The notes: generated by a model not told the origin, from the letters alone. A stretch of 47,065 bases of DNA from CAZTEB01 sp964612735 (GCA_964612735.1 CAZTEB010000001.1:1-47065); one strand, 5' to 3'; counted from the first letter of the stretch, positions 1 to 7,905 are shown. Translations and numbers: made by a program.

Positions 1-15
1 TACCTTTCTGTAGTA

Positions 16-531
16 TTACGTAGTGGCAAGCTGAAACTCGCCATATATTTGCCAAGTACTTGGATCAACACTTGGCGTTGTGGCAACGACCACCTTTGCT
101 GCAGGATACGTTTGTTGAGGAAGCGCGATGCTAGAAGCAATATTCCAGCGCTCTTGTATGCTAGCCACATTATACATCAAACTGACATGTGGCATAAAAA
201 AGCCCTGTTCATTGGTTTTTAATCTGTCTCTAAGGAGCAGGTAGAGCTCAAGTAACTCTGGCGCTTCCTGTATTCTAGCAAACACACACTGGAATGGCGT
301 AGTACTTATTCCAATTCGTGTACATGCGAGCGTCGGGAGTTGAACAGCAGACACTATCTCTTCCACTGAACGCGCGAACTCAGCGGGCTCTGACATAAAA
401 CCACTTACTAAAGTGAGATGAGGCTCAAACGTCGGTGTGCTATATTTCTCAGCCAAGCGATCAATTTCAGATTGGAATGCAGCCTGAGTACTTGAATCGC
501 TTTGTATCCATGCCGTAACTTTTTCTGGCAA
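16..531 (-). CDS. 2H phosphoesterase (2'-5' RNA ligase / cyclic phosphodiesterase-like)
   Basis: Small cytosolic protein of 171 residues with the two H-x-T/S motifs of the 2H phosphoesterase superfamily: PHLTL near residue 38 and PHVSL near residue 115. Family members hydrolyse or ligate 2',5' or cyclic phosphodiesters in RNA or nucleotides; the substrate here cannot be read from sequence. The start is a TTG preceded by GGAG at good spacing, so this is an SD-led gene. It lies one base downstream of the membrane-protein gene and is probably co-transcribed with it. Confidence 0.75.
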   Translation of the reverse strand: MPEKVTAWIQSDSSTQAAFQSEIDRLAEKYSTPTFEPHLTLVSGFMSEPAEFARSVEEIVSAVQLPTLACTRIGISTTPFQCVFARIQEAPELLELYLLLRDRLKTNEQGFFMPHVSLMYNVASIQERWNIASSIALPQQTYPAAKVVVATTPSVDPSTWQIYGEFQLATT

Positions 532-532
532 A

Positions 533-1306
533 CTATCGCTCCTTTATCCACGCTACTATTCTATCGACCACCGACTCGACTCGCTGTGAACGCTCGGCAA
601 ATAAGAACAGTGCCACTGCCGCAAAAAACGAAAATGCTGCCCACCAGTACACCAAGTGAATAGGAGAAAATGAAGGGCTAATTAAGAAAAAGACAGCTGC
701 TAGTACCGTAAAAAAGAGCGCAAAACTCAACTTCATCACTCGTATAAACCGAGCAAACGCTTTATTGTCCCTAGGAAACGAGTTCCACACCGCGAGGAAG
801 TACCCCACGCCAGCTACCAATCCGCTGCCAATTGTGAAGTAAAACCAAAATTTAGTCATCTCTACTTCGAACGGTACTACTACGTTGGCGAGCGCTAACA
901 CCACCACTAATGTCATCGCCCCGATGTACATCGCGTAGTGAGTAGTCCAGTTGTGGAAATGCTCGGTGTACTTGAAGACGTCGAAGGAAATATGACGCTT
1001 CTTATTAAGCTCTATCGTCTTAGTTAATGAATGAATTACTACAAAGGCAAAAATATACAAGAAGCCCACGCTAAAAAGTGTGTCCAAGATAAATAGCTCA
1101 GTTGGCCCGAATGACACTCCCAACTCACCACGCAAAATCACAAACAAAAAGCTTTTTGCCCAAACAAACATGATCGGAGAAATCACAAAAGCGTACAAAA
1201 ACTGAACAAGGTCAAATCTAAACAAATGGCGACGACCAACGTTGTTATAGGTATACAGCAACGCCATCAACGCTAGCAAAGGAATCACAAACAGAAAAAT
1301 AATCAT
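533..1306 (-). CDS. Polytopic membrane protein, unknown function
   Basis: 257 residues with about seven hydrophobic segments spread over the whole length and short charged loops. I recognise no transporter or enzyme signature. The next gene (2H phosphoesterase) follows after one base, suggesting one transcript. No clear SD or close -10 precedes the ATG. It could be a 7-TM integral membrane protein of a lineage-specific family; the function is unassigned. Confidence 0.65.
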   Translation of the reverse strand: MIIFLFVIPLLALMALLYTYNNVGRRHLFRFDLVQFLYAFVISPIMFVWAKSFLFVILRGELGVSFGPTELFILDTLFSVGFLYIFAFVVIHSLTKTIELNKKRHISFDVFKYTEHFHNWTTHYAMYIGAMTLVVVLALANVVVPFEVEMTKFWFYFTIGSGLVAGVGYFLAVWNSFPRDNKAFARFIRVMKLSFALFFTVLAAVFFLISPSFSPIHLVYWWAAFSFFAAVALFLFAERSQRVESVVDRIVAWIKER

Positions 1307-1358
1307 GCTGAGTTATCATCTGAAGGCCGGGGCCTGAACATCTCTGTTCAGCACCAAC

Positions 1359-2015
1359 CTACAAAAGTGCCTCCTTAATATCTGTCTCCAGCTCAGCGGT
1401 AGCTTTATGCTGCTTAACCCAGTCTACAATACTTGGGATCTTTTGCATATCTTGGACGAAGGACTCCTTCATCTTAGGATTACGTAGTGCCGCAGCCGGA
1501 TGATACATCGGCAGAATAAACCGCACTCTCCCCTGCCAGTTCACTTTATGAAGTCGACCATGGACTTGCGAAATCTTTACGTCTACCAAAAATTTGGCCA
1601 TACTGAAGCGACCCAACGTCACTATCAGCTCTGGATCTATGATCTCGATCTCAGCATCGAGATATTCTCGATATGCTTTAATTTCTTGTGGAGTGGGATC
1701 TCTATTTTCGGGCGGTCTAACTTTGACGATGTTGCCGATGTAGACATCCTTCTCATCGAGACCAACCTCTGTGATGATCTGACGCAGCAGCTTGCCCGAT
1801 CGTCCTACAAATGGCCGACGCTGGACTGACTCATGATATCCAGGGGCTTCACCAATAAAAAAAATCTCGGCTGTCGCGTTACCCTCACCAGGAACGATGT
1901 CCTCAGCCTTCTGAGCCAAGGGCAAGCTGGGCGCCGCTTCTTCTAACTGTGCATATAGCTGCTTGAGCTGAGAATCTGCGTCAGAAACCTTCGTTGTTTG
2001 GGGATCACTCGACAT
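1359..2015 (-). CDS. Family 4-type uracil-DNA glycosylase lacking the Fe-S cysteines
   Basis: Removes uracil from DNA, if active. The family 4 pattern is clear: GEAPG near residue 55, RPFVGRSGKLL near 67, NIVKVRPPENR near 95 and the late HPAAALR motif near 172. Family 4 enzymes carry four cysteines that hold a [4Fe-4S] cluster; this protein contains no cysteine at all, with Val99 and Tyr115 where the second pair is expected. I place the start at the ATG at 2015, not the GTG one codon upstream, because TATCAT (2022-2027) ends six bases before it. A cluster-free variant is the most likely reading. Confidence 0.85.
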   Translation of the reverse strand: MSSDPQTTKVSDADSQLKQLYAQLEEAAPSLPLAQKAEDIVPGEGNATAEIFFIGEAPGYHESVQRRPFVGRSGKLLRQIITEVGLDEKDVYIGNIVKVRPPENRDPTPQEIKAYREYLDAEIEIIDPELIVTLGRFSMAKFLVDVKISQVHGRLHKVNWQGRVRFILPMYHPAAALRNPKMKESFVQDMQKIPSIVDWVKQHKATAELETDIKEALL

Positions 2016-2063
2016 CACCGTATGATACCAAATTACTTAGATAAACTACCGCTAAATGTAAGA

Positions 2064-2295
2064 CTAATCTAGTAAAGTTACTTCATGCTCTGGACAACAT
2101 CCCGACGGCAGCTTTTGTCCACATCTGTGGCAGACATAGCTAAGGTTCTTTATGTTGCCTACTTTCTTGAAGAATTCGAGCTGTTCAATTTTGGAATATC
2201 CACAGCTTTAAGATTGAGTATCTTGGCCCAATCTTTACTTTTTTTCTACTTTGCATTACTCTTGCATCAAGATGGACATAGCAATGATTAAACAC
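2064..2295 (-). pseudogene. Possible small zinc-ribbon gene, reading frame interrupted
   Basis: The minus strand between the Lon-like gene and the UDG gene reads in one frame from a GTG at 2295 (about 30 residues, including HCYVH) and then, after a one-base shift near 2209, in a second frame to a TAG at 2064-2066. The second frame holds CGYSK, CHRCG and CCPEH, typical of a zinc ribbon. Joined, the product would be about 76 residues. It may be a sequencing error, a decayed gene or chance. It competes with overlapping plus-strand ORFs. No SD is visible. Confidence 0.35.
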
Positions 2296-2409
2296 ACTCT
2301 ATACACTTTTTTTGAGAATTCACTAGGCTTGTGGGGAATGTTACTCCTTATGCTCGTCTCTTTCGGAGATGACTTCTTTCGTCGCTACTGGAAGCACTCA
2401 AAAATCTAG
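2284..2409 (+). CDS. Possible 41-residue membrane miniprotein
   Basis: A short plus-strand frame starting MIKHTLY, with a central hydrophobic stretch (LGLWGMLLLMLV) followed by a charged tail (DDFFRRYWKHSKI). Its end overlaps the end of the Lon-like gene by four bases in convergent orientation. No SD or close -10 is visible, so the evidence is composition only. Confidence 0.25.
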   Translation: MIKHTLYTFFENSLGLWGMLLLMLVSFGDDFFRRYWKHSKI

Positions 2410-3464
2410 TACTGCGGCAAGAAGATATTAGCGTTGTCAGCATTGATAACGACTTCAGGGTATCCTCGCTCCACGATGATTCGAGCAGACTTTCTGACAA
2501 CGCCCTGCAGAGTCCGCTGCAACGTACGAATACCAGCGTCATAACCAAGGGGCCTCACCATCTTCGGCCAAAGTTGATCTTGAATGACTAACTGCTGAGG
2601 TCGAAGACCAGCATCCTTGAGCAATTTCGGTAACACATACTTCTGAGCGATCACGATTTTTTCTTCATCAGTATATGAAGGCATACTGATCTTCTCCATA
2701 CGATCCATCACAGCGGTGGCGATATCGACGGTATTGTTGGCGGTAGCTAAGAAAATAGCGTGCGAAAGGTTGACGGGGTAATCGATATAGTTATCAGTGA
2801 AGGCGTGATTCTGAGCAGGGTCCAACAGTTCAACCAACACACCCATGATGTCACGACGAGCCTCTTCGGCCACACGATCAATTTCATCAAGCAGTATCAC
2901 TGGATTACGCACACCAGCGTCACTAATACCTTTGATGACTCGACCAGGCTCTGCACCTAATAGCAATCGCGAGTTGCCTCGAAGCTCCTTAGCAGATCCC
3001 ATACCACCAAATGGAATACGCACTAGCTTTCGATCAAGCGCCTCAGCTAGCGAGTAAGCGAACGTCGTCTTACCCGTACCCACTAAGCCAACTAATAGCA
3101 AAATAGGAGCACGAAACTCTTCTTGGGCAAACTGCTGTTTTCGAAGATTAAGCACCGAGACGTACTCTAAAAAGCGGTCTTTGACCTCCTGCATGCCGTA
3201 GTGATGGGTGTCAAAAATTTCTTTAGTCTTGGCTATATCGAGTCGGTCACTCGATTCCTGCTGCCAAGGCACTTTGAGCACCCAGTCTATAAATCTGGAT
3301 ACCTTCTCGTACTTCTCATCATAGCTACCCAGCTCAACCGAGCGCTCTAGAGCGACAATATCTTTATTAACCTTAAGAAGCATCTCCTCTGGAAGTTTAG
3401 CCTGGGCCACCTTATCCTTGAGGGCTTGAATTTCTTGCTGGAGGATTTGTTTGTAATCAGACAT
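2406..3464 (-). CDS. Lon-type AAA+ ATPase without protease domain
   Basis: 352 residues. A short helical N-terminus is followed by the Lon-like stretch ending WVLKVPW (about 61-67), then the AAA+ module: Walker A GLVGTGKT at 126-133, Walker B VILLDEID at 189-196, sensor-1 ATANN near 240 and an arginine finger in MDRMEKI. Full Lon proteins are about 780 residues and end in a Ser-Lys protease domain; here the chain stops after the AAA+ lid, so neither the substrate-binding N-domain nor the protease is present. It is probably an unfoldase or regulator. The start at 3464 is set by TACTAT (3471-3476), six bases upstream; a longer start at 3482 would place that element inside the gene. Confidence 0.8.
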   Translation of the reverse strand: MSDYKQILQQEIQALKDKVAQAKLPEEMLLKVNKDIVALERSVELGSYDEKYEKVSRFIDWVLKVPWQQESSDRLDIAKTKEIFDTHHYGMQEVKDRFLEYVSVLNLRKQQFAQEEFRAPILLLVGLVGTGKTTFAYSLAEALDRKLVRIPFGGMGSAKELRGNSRLLLGAEPGRVIKGISDAGVRNPVILLDEIDRVAEEARRDIMGVLVELLDPAQNHAFTDNYIDYPVNLSHAIFLATANNTVDIATAVMDRMEKISMPSYTDEEKIVIAQKYVLPKLLKDAGLRPQQLVIQDQLWPKMVRPLGYDAGIRTLQRTLQGVVRKSARIIVERGYPEVVINADNANIFLPQY

Positions 3465-3531
3465 GGGCAGATAGTAGCGCATCAGCGCTACAGTTAAGTG
3501 TAACGCACTTTATCAGAAACCAGAAATGCTG

Positions 3532-4449
3532 TTAGTGCTGAAACTGAGAATGCCGAAGCAACCCCGGCTTAGCTCCCAACTGCTGCACCACTGAAGCCGC
3601 ATTGCGCTTACCCCACTCGATGCCATCCTGAGGGGTTTTGTTATGAAGCAGCGCAGAGACAAATCCCACACAAAAAGCATCGCCGGCACCAGTCTCATCC
3701 ACAGCTGCGAGCGATTCGGCTTGATACTCAGTTGATGTACCCTGATGCTTGTACACCCCACCTCTGCTGCCATCCGTTACCACGATGTGAGGAATACGGC
3801 TGGCGAGCTGCTCTTGGCGCTCAGCAATGATCTGCCATTCCTCCTTATTTAAGATCAACACTTGAACCGGCAAACTATCACAGTCTAACTCCCCCTTAGC
3901 TATCTGCTCGAGAGCAGACTTGCCGGGATTCCATGACATCCGCACTTGGTTGGCTTGAACTAAACTAAAAATGTGTCGAACAGTATCCACTCTGCCAGAT
4001 AAACTGCTCAAGTGAATCCAGTCACTGCGCTCAAAGACTTCTTCAAAGACGTCACTAGGGTCGAGCATCGAAGCAGCACCCCGGTGCACGAGCACCATTC
4101 GCTCACCCGACTCCGACACTAAGATCACTGATCCACCCGACTGCTCTTTACGCTCCTGGATCAAAAAGTCTGTGGAAACGTTCTCTCTGCGCAAGTCTTC
4201 GAGTACTAAGTAAGCTGTGTCGTCTCTACCAAGCTCGCTGATGCAGTGAGCAGCAAAACCCATTCTTGCAAACCCTACGGCAGTATTGCTTCCACCCCCA
4301 CCAGTGTGGAGCTGAAAACCATCGACTACCAACTTGCCGCCCTGTGACGGGCGAGTAAGAACAGCCTGATCAACATCATTGATAGTGAACGCATCGGACG
4401 TTATAAAAACATCAAGTAGTGCAGAACCGATGGTAGTGACTGTGGGCAT
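3532..4449 (-). CDS. PfkB-family carbohydrate kinase
   Basis: Transfers phosphate from ATP to a sugar or nucleoside (ribokinase superfamily). Visible signatures are the glycine-rich GGGGSNTAVGFARMG near residue 50 and DETGAGDAFCVGF near residue 255, with Asp as the catalytic base. The length (305 residues) is normal. The substrate is not determined. Neighbours RpiB and an RPE-like protein suggest pentose metabolism, so ribokinase is one option. TATTCT (4456-4461) lies six bases before the ATG, consistent with a leaderless start. Confidence 0.85.
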   Translation of the reverse strand: MPTVTTIGSALLDVFITSDAFTINDVDQAVLTRPSQGGKLVVDGFQLHTGGGGSNTAVGFARMGFAAHCISELGRDDTAYLVLEDLRRENVSTDFLIQERKEQSGGSVILVSESGERMVLVHRGAASMLDPSDVFEEVFERSDWIHLSSLSGRVDTVRHIFSLVQANQVRMSWNPGKSALEQIAKGELDCDSLPVQVLILNKEEWQIIAERQEQLASRIPHIVVTDGSRGGVYKHQGTSTEYQAESLAAVDETGAGDAFCVGFVSALLHNKTPQDGIEWGKRNAASVVQQLGAKPGLLRHSQFQH

Positions 4450-4501
4450 ACCACTAGAATAAAGGGTTTTCTAGGGAGTGATAAGTAGTAAGTGAGCGGT
4501 A

Positions 4502-5125
4502 TTAATGCTTGTCATGTTCTGCGCAGCGCTCTTTAAGCTCTTCTTCAAATGCCTTTAGCCCCTCTAACAGCTCTTCTTCATTTTTGACGACTTTATAAAC
4601 GGTTGCTTCTTTTTCGCTTAGAAAGAAGTGTTTGCCAATCACGTCCATTACATCATGCCAAAACTCGCCGTATAGCAATAGCGGTTTGTGATTGCCGTAG
4701 TGCAGATGAGCTAACAACCAAGCTGTAGCCCACTCAGAAAGCGTGCCCGTCCCACCTTCGAAACAAATAAACGCGTCAGATTCATCCATTAAAGCAAACA
4801 TGCGTTCTACATAACTGGCTGTCTTAATCTCTTTATCTACGATGTTCTTATAGAAGCGCCCCTCGAACTCCGGCATATCAGCTGGATAAAAAGTGACACC
4901 CACCGTCTCCCCATCAGCAGCTTGCGCACCTTTAGTAGCAGCATCCATCACGCCCGGACCACCACCATTAACGACAATCTTACTGTGATAGGCCAGCGTT
5001 CGGGCCACAGTAAACGCTTCTTGGTAGACTGGGTGCTTGTCATCTACATCAGCACTGCCAAAAAAAGCTACTCTAGTGATCTGACACGTCCTGTTTGGCT
5101 TGGGTATTCGAACGTTTGTTTTCAT
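4502..5125 (-). CDS. LOG-family protein (possible nucleotide phosphoribohydrolase)
   Basis: Rossmann-like protein of 207 residues with NGGGPGVMDA near residue 53, the Arg of SYVERM near 109 and GGTGTLSE at 124-131. These match the LOG family, whose characterised members hydrolyse cytokinin riboside monophosphate or AMP to free base and ribose 5-phosphate. The usual proline before GG is Glu123 here. Ribose 5-phosphate as product would fit the adjacent RpiB and RPE-like genes. A TACAAT lies 12 bases before the ATG. Confidence 0.8.
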   Translation of the reverse strand: MKTNVRIPKPNRTCQITRVAFFGSADVDDKHPVYQEAFTVARTLAYHSKIVVNGGGPGVMDAATKGAQAADGETVGVTFYPADMPEFEGRFYKNIVDKEIKTASYVERMFALMDESDAFICFEGGTGTLSEWATAWLLAHLHYGNHKPLLLYGEFWHDVMDVIGKHFFLSEKEATVYKVVKNEEELLEGLKAFEEELKERCAEHDKH

Positions 5126-5154
5126 TGGAGACTTTCAATTGTATTTACTACTTT

Positions 5155-5811
5155 TTACTCAAGGTACTGCTCTACGGCTTGATCAATGTCTTGTGTGTTC
5201 CAAAGTCCGCTTCCTACCACCATGCCTCCAACCCGATGTTCTTCAAGCATATCAACTAGCTTGGGACTAATCCCACCATCCACGATTACTTCAGGGCTTA
5301 AGCCCTTCTCATCCAGAACCTTTCGAAGATCTTTGAGCTTGTCAAAGACTCTCTCATCAAATGCTTGACCTTGGAAGCCGGCTTCGATGCTCATCAACTG
5401 GACACAATCAAGTCGATGCCAACTGTCGTCATCGATCGACTCTATAGGTGTAAAAAGATCTAGTGACAACCCAACCTGCCACTGCTGCTTGGTGACGGCT
5501 TCAATAAAGTGCTCCTGTGACCCCATCCGCTCAATCTGACCTATGACCGATCGTATCGGCGCGTGCTCACGATACTCGATGCACTCGTACACAAAATCGA
5601 GCGGTTCTTCAGTCATGAGGTGAGCATCACAGCTTAGCTCACCAAAATCTAGGTCCCAGAAGTCAGCGGGGGTAATGGTGGTGTTATCTGCAAAATGACC
5701 ATCTATGACGTCTACCTGAACAGTCCTAATCTTAGGGAACGAAGCGATCCACAGTATCTGCTCCTGGGCCTCACGACTTGATTCGGTCAAAATGCTTGGA
5801 TAGAGATTCAT
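5155..5811 (-). CDS. Ribulose-phosphate 3-epimerase-like TIM barrel
   Basis: 218 residues with the RPE plan: PSIL at 5-8, VDVIDGHF around 33-40, DAHLM at 62-66, GFQGQ near 145 and IVDGG at 176-180. RPE interconverts ribulose and xylulose 5-phosphate using a metal held by two His and two Asp. Asp34, His64 and Asp178 are present, but the first His is Gln32 (VQVDV). The enzyme may use an altered metal site or a different substrate. The gene starts two bases after rpiB ends, so the two are one operon. Confidence 0.75.
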   Translation of the reverse strand: MNLYPSILTESSREAQEQILWIASFPKIRTVQVDVIDGHFADNTTITPADFWDLDFGELSCDAHLMTEEPLDFVYECIEYREHAPIRSVIGQIERMGSQEHFIEAVTKQQWQVGLSLDLFTPIESIDDDSWHRLDCVQLMSIEAGFQGQAFDERVFDKLKDLRKVLDEKGLSPEVIVDGGISPKLVDMLEEHRVGGMVVGSGLWNTQDIDQAVEQYLE

Positions 5812-5813
5812 AG

Positions 5814-6287
5814 TTACTTTTCAGCACCTTCGATCTCAGTTATTTTAGCAACTCTTCGTTGATATCGTTGGTCCTGACCGAATGAGGTGTGCAGAAAAGC
5901 ATTGATGATGTCTTCGACCAGGCTAACATCTATCCAGTCTGCAGCCAATGACATCACATTGGCGTGGTCGTCATTACGAGCCCAACCAGCTTCTTCAGAT
6001 CGTGAGACTTCTACCGCTCGCACACCAGCTACTTTATTTGCTGCTATCACCATGCCACCACCAGATCGACACAATAAAATACCAACCACCTTCTGCGGAT
6101 CGGCTCCAGCACTGATGTCAGCAGCTACCTTGGTAGCTACCGCATGAGCGTAATCAGGATAATCATCCTGGGGATCAAGTGAGCTGGCGCCACAATCGAC
6201 CACCTCAACATCTTGCTTCACTAAGTACTCTTTGACTCGATTCTTGAGTTCAAAACCACCATGATCAGCACCTAGATAGATCTTCAT
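5814..6287 (-). CDS. rpiB: Ribose-5-phosphate isomerase B
   Basis: 157 residues of the RpiB/LacAB fold. GADHGGFELK at 6-15 binds phosphate and substrate, Cys73 in LLCRSGGGM is the catalytic base position, and IAANKV and DDHANVMSL follow. It interconverts ribose 5-phosphate and ribulose 5-phosphate in the non-oxidative pentose phosphate pathway. The usual CGTG/CGSG loop reads CRSG. TACACT (6294-6299) lies six bases before the ATG. It heads an operon with the RPE-like gene. Confidence 0.9.
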   Translation of the reverse strand: MKIYLGADHGGFELKNRVKEYLVKQDVEVVDCGASSLDPQDDYPDYAHAVATKVAADISAGADPQKVVGILLCRSGGGMVIAANKVAGVRAVEVSRSEEAGWARNDDHANVMSLAADWIDVSLVEDIINAFLHTSFGQDQRYQRRVAKITEIEGAEK

Positions 6288-6348
6288 AGCAGTAGTGTAG
6301 CACGAAGTTTTTTTGAGAGGTTATGTTCGCAGCCCCTAGATCATTGCT

Positions 6349-6681
6349 CTACAAACCTAACTCTGCCCTGGCTTCTTCAGTCATCATTTCTGGCAGCCAA
6401 GGAGGGTCAAACGTTAATTCAAGTTCTACGTCTCGCAAATGATCAAGTCCTTGTATATTCATCAGCGACTCTTTCACTAATTGATCAAAGACATGCGCTA
6501 GCGGGCAGCCTGGAGTTGTCAGCGTCATCAAGATATGCACGAATGGTTTAGCGCCGCCCTCTGCCTGTAGCTCCTTGACTGTGACATCATAAATCAACCC
6601 CAAGCTAACTAGGTCGATGTTTAGCTCGGGATCCATCACGGTGCTTAGCCGCTGGTAGATTAAGTCTTTTGTAACGGTCAT
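6349..6681 (-). CDS. DUF59/MIP18-family Fe-S assembly factor
   Basis: About 110 residues with MDPELNIDLVSLGLIY near the N-terminus, TTPGCPL in the middle and DPPW near the end, the three signatures of the DUF59 family (SufT, PaaD, MIP18). These proteins aid maturation of Fe-S proteins, so the product probably works with the SUF system at 11-17 kb. A longer frame begins at 6747, but its first 22 codons run through a transcription terminator and the promoter. TACAAT at 6689-6694 ends seven bases before the ATG at 6681, which I take as the real, leaderless start. Confidence 0.85.
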   Translation of the reverse strand: MTVTKDLIYQRLSTVMDPELNIDLVSLGLIYDVTVKELQAEGGAKPFVHILMTLTTPGCPLAHVFDQLVKESLMNIQGLDHLRDVELELTFDPPWLPEMMTEEARAELGL

Positions 6682-6688
6682 GTGCTGT

Positions 6689-6694
6689 ATTGTA
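6689..6694 (-). promoter_or_regulatory. -10 element (TACAAT) of the DUF59 gene
   Basis: TACAAT on the minus strand, seven bases upstream of the ATG at 6681. Transcription would start at or next to the A of the start codon. It decides the start by excluding the upstream in-frame ATG. Confidence 0.6.
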
Positions 6695-6734
6695 GCAGTG
6701 AGACAAGCAATCTCCCATTGCTTAGCTAACAACC

Positions 6735-6762
6735 AAAAACCCCTCACATATGCGAGGGGTTT
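6735..6762 (-). terminator. Intrinsic terminator of the 73-residue gene
   Basis: A perfect nine-base-pair stem (arms 6737-6745 and 6754-6762, CCCC paired with GGGG at the core) with an eight-base loop, followed on the minus strand by a run of five T. It lies just after the stop codon at 6785 and isolates that gene from the DUF59 promoter. Confidence 0.85.
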
Positions 6763-6784
6763 AAGAGTTCTTTTCTAAAGAAAA

Positions 6785-7006
6785 TTAAGCTGCTGGCTTA
6801 GCTTTTCTCAGAACAGGCATACCTGTTCTTTTAGTCTCGATTACTTCGTAACCAGCTGGAACTGCTTCCAGGGCGCCATCGCGAATGTCGCGAGCGAAGA
6901 AGTAAATAGTTTGGACTCTACCATTCTTCAGGGTTACCTGACGTGTGTGAAGGTAGTAAGTCTGGCCTTTGCTATTGGTATAGCTGAAAGCGTTGACATC
7001 TGCCAT
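6785..7006 (-). CDS. Small conserved protein, unknown function
   Basis: 73 residues beginning MADVNAFSY, with aromatic-rich beta-like segments (TYYLHTRQVTL, QTIYFFARDI) and a basic tail. It looks like a small soluble beta-rich protein; I do not know a function. A strong SD (AGGAG) precedes the ATG, and the gene has its own intrinsic terminator. It therefore looks like a well-expressed single-gene unit, unlike its leaderless neighbours. Confidence 0.75.
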   Translation of the reverse strand: MADVNAFSYTNSKGQTYYLHTRQVTLKNGRVQTIYFFARDIRDGALEAVPAGYEVIETKRTGMPVLRKAKPAA

Positions 7007-7107
7007 AGTGCTCCTTTTTTCTACTGCTCCCGGTGAGAGCTTATTACTTTATACTATTCAGCCTAGCATACTCGAGGAGGACATCAAGTAGGAATCCTCT
7101 GGAGAGG

Positions 7108-7896
7108 CTACTCAACTACCTCGTTTTCCATCATAGTGCCATCTTCTGCATCATCATTCATAGCACTTTCATCGCTCTCAATGACTGCTTTAAGCAGCAT
7201 TTCTTCTGGAGAAACGCTATAGGCTTTTGGATAGTAGTTTCTAAAGCCATCAACTTTCGGCTCGAGTACCGTAAATGATTCGCTATCGGTTTGCTCGGCA
7301 GTTGCATCAGTGCGACCTGGAGAAAATGGCACGTCANNNNNNNNNNCTTCTGGAGAAGCATCGTCTCTGAGTTCTCGAGTTACCACTACTTCGAATGGCA
7401 GAGTATCTGCTGAGATAGCTGCGCTACCCATGTATCCGCTCTTAGAGTACTCCAAGACGAAAGCTTTTCTAATAGCTTCTGAGTCCACAGCTTTGAGCCA
7501 AACCTGATACATACCACTGTCAAGCTCGGGTGCAGCGAGTGAAACGTTGAAACTGACTTTATTATCTACGACTTCATAGCGAACCTGACCCATGTATGAC
7601 GTCTCTGTCATAGTCATGCTCTCGCTATCATCCATAGCCTCAGTTTCTTCTTCCATCATCATGGCGTCATCTGCTGTCTCTTCAGTGATGGGCTCAAGAT
7701 CGATGGTGTTGAAGTCACCAGTGCCGCGCACAACCCTGTCTCGCTCAGCTTCACTAAGCTCTTCAATCTGCACGCCTTCACCAAACTCAGCGATGTCAGC
7801 TTGAGGAGCTGTCTGTTGGCCGTACCAACGGAAAGCCAAGAAAGCCACAATCAATAGGGCTGCTACTGGAAAAGCAAAGGGTAAGAGTCGTTGCAT
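7108..7896 (-). CDS. Membrane-anchored extracytoplasmic protein, RskA-like C-terminal domain
   Basis: One N-terminal membrane segment (residues 5-23) is followed by a long acidic, Met- and Glu-rich linker and then a beta domain with GMYQVWLKAVD, YSKSGYMGSA and PFEVVVTRE. This resembles the extracytoplasmic domain of anti-sigma-K factors, but no cytoplasmic anti-sigma domain and no sigma factor gene is present. Ten N (7337-7346) interrupt the gene; the frame is open on both sides, so the true length is uncertain. SD GAGAGG precedes the ATG, nine bases after the DsbA-like gene ends. Confidence 0.65.
   Translation of the reverse strand: MQRLLPFAFPVAALLIVAFLAFRWYGQQTAPQADIAEFGEGVQIEELSEAERDRVVRGTGDFNTIDLEPITEETADDAMMMEEETEAMDDSESMTMTETSYMGQVRYEVVDNKVSFNVSLAAPELDSGMYQVWLKAVDSEAIRKAFVLEYSKSGYMGSAAISADTLPFEVVVTRELRDDASPEXXXXDVPFSPGRTDATAEQTDSESFTVLEPKVDGFRNYYPKAYSVSPEEMLLKAVIESDESAMNDDAEDGTMMENEVVE
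7337..7346. other. Assembly gap (10 N)
   Basis: Ten unspecified bases inside the RskA-like gene. The frame continues on both sides, but the number of missing bases is not known, so it is not evidence of an intact frame. Confidence 0.99.
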
Positions 7897-7905
7897 GAGT
7901 CCTCT

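Noticed and set aside
2085..2291. Plus-strand frame of 68 residues starting MLWTTSRR
   Set aside because: It lies opposite the possible zinc-ribbon frame, matches no family and is hydrophobic only in part. A TAAAGT six bases upstream gives slight support, but not enough to list it.
6682..6747. N-terminal extension of the DUF59 protein to 6747
   Set aside because: It runs through a perfect terminator stem and the -10 element, and has no family similarity.
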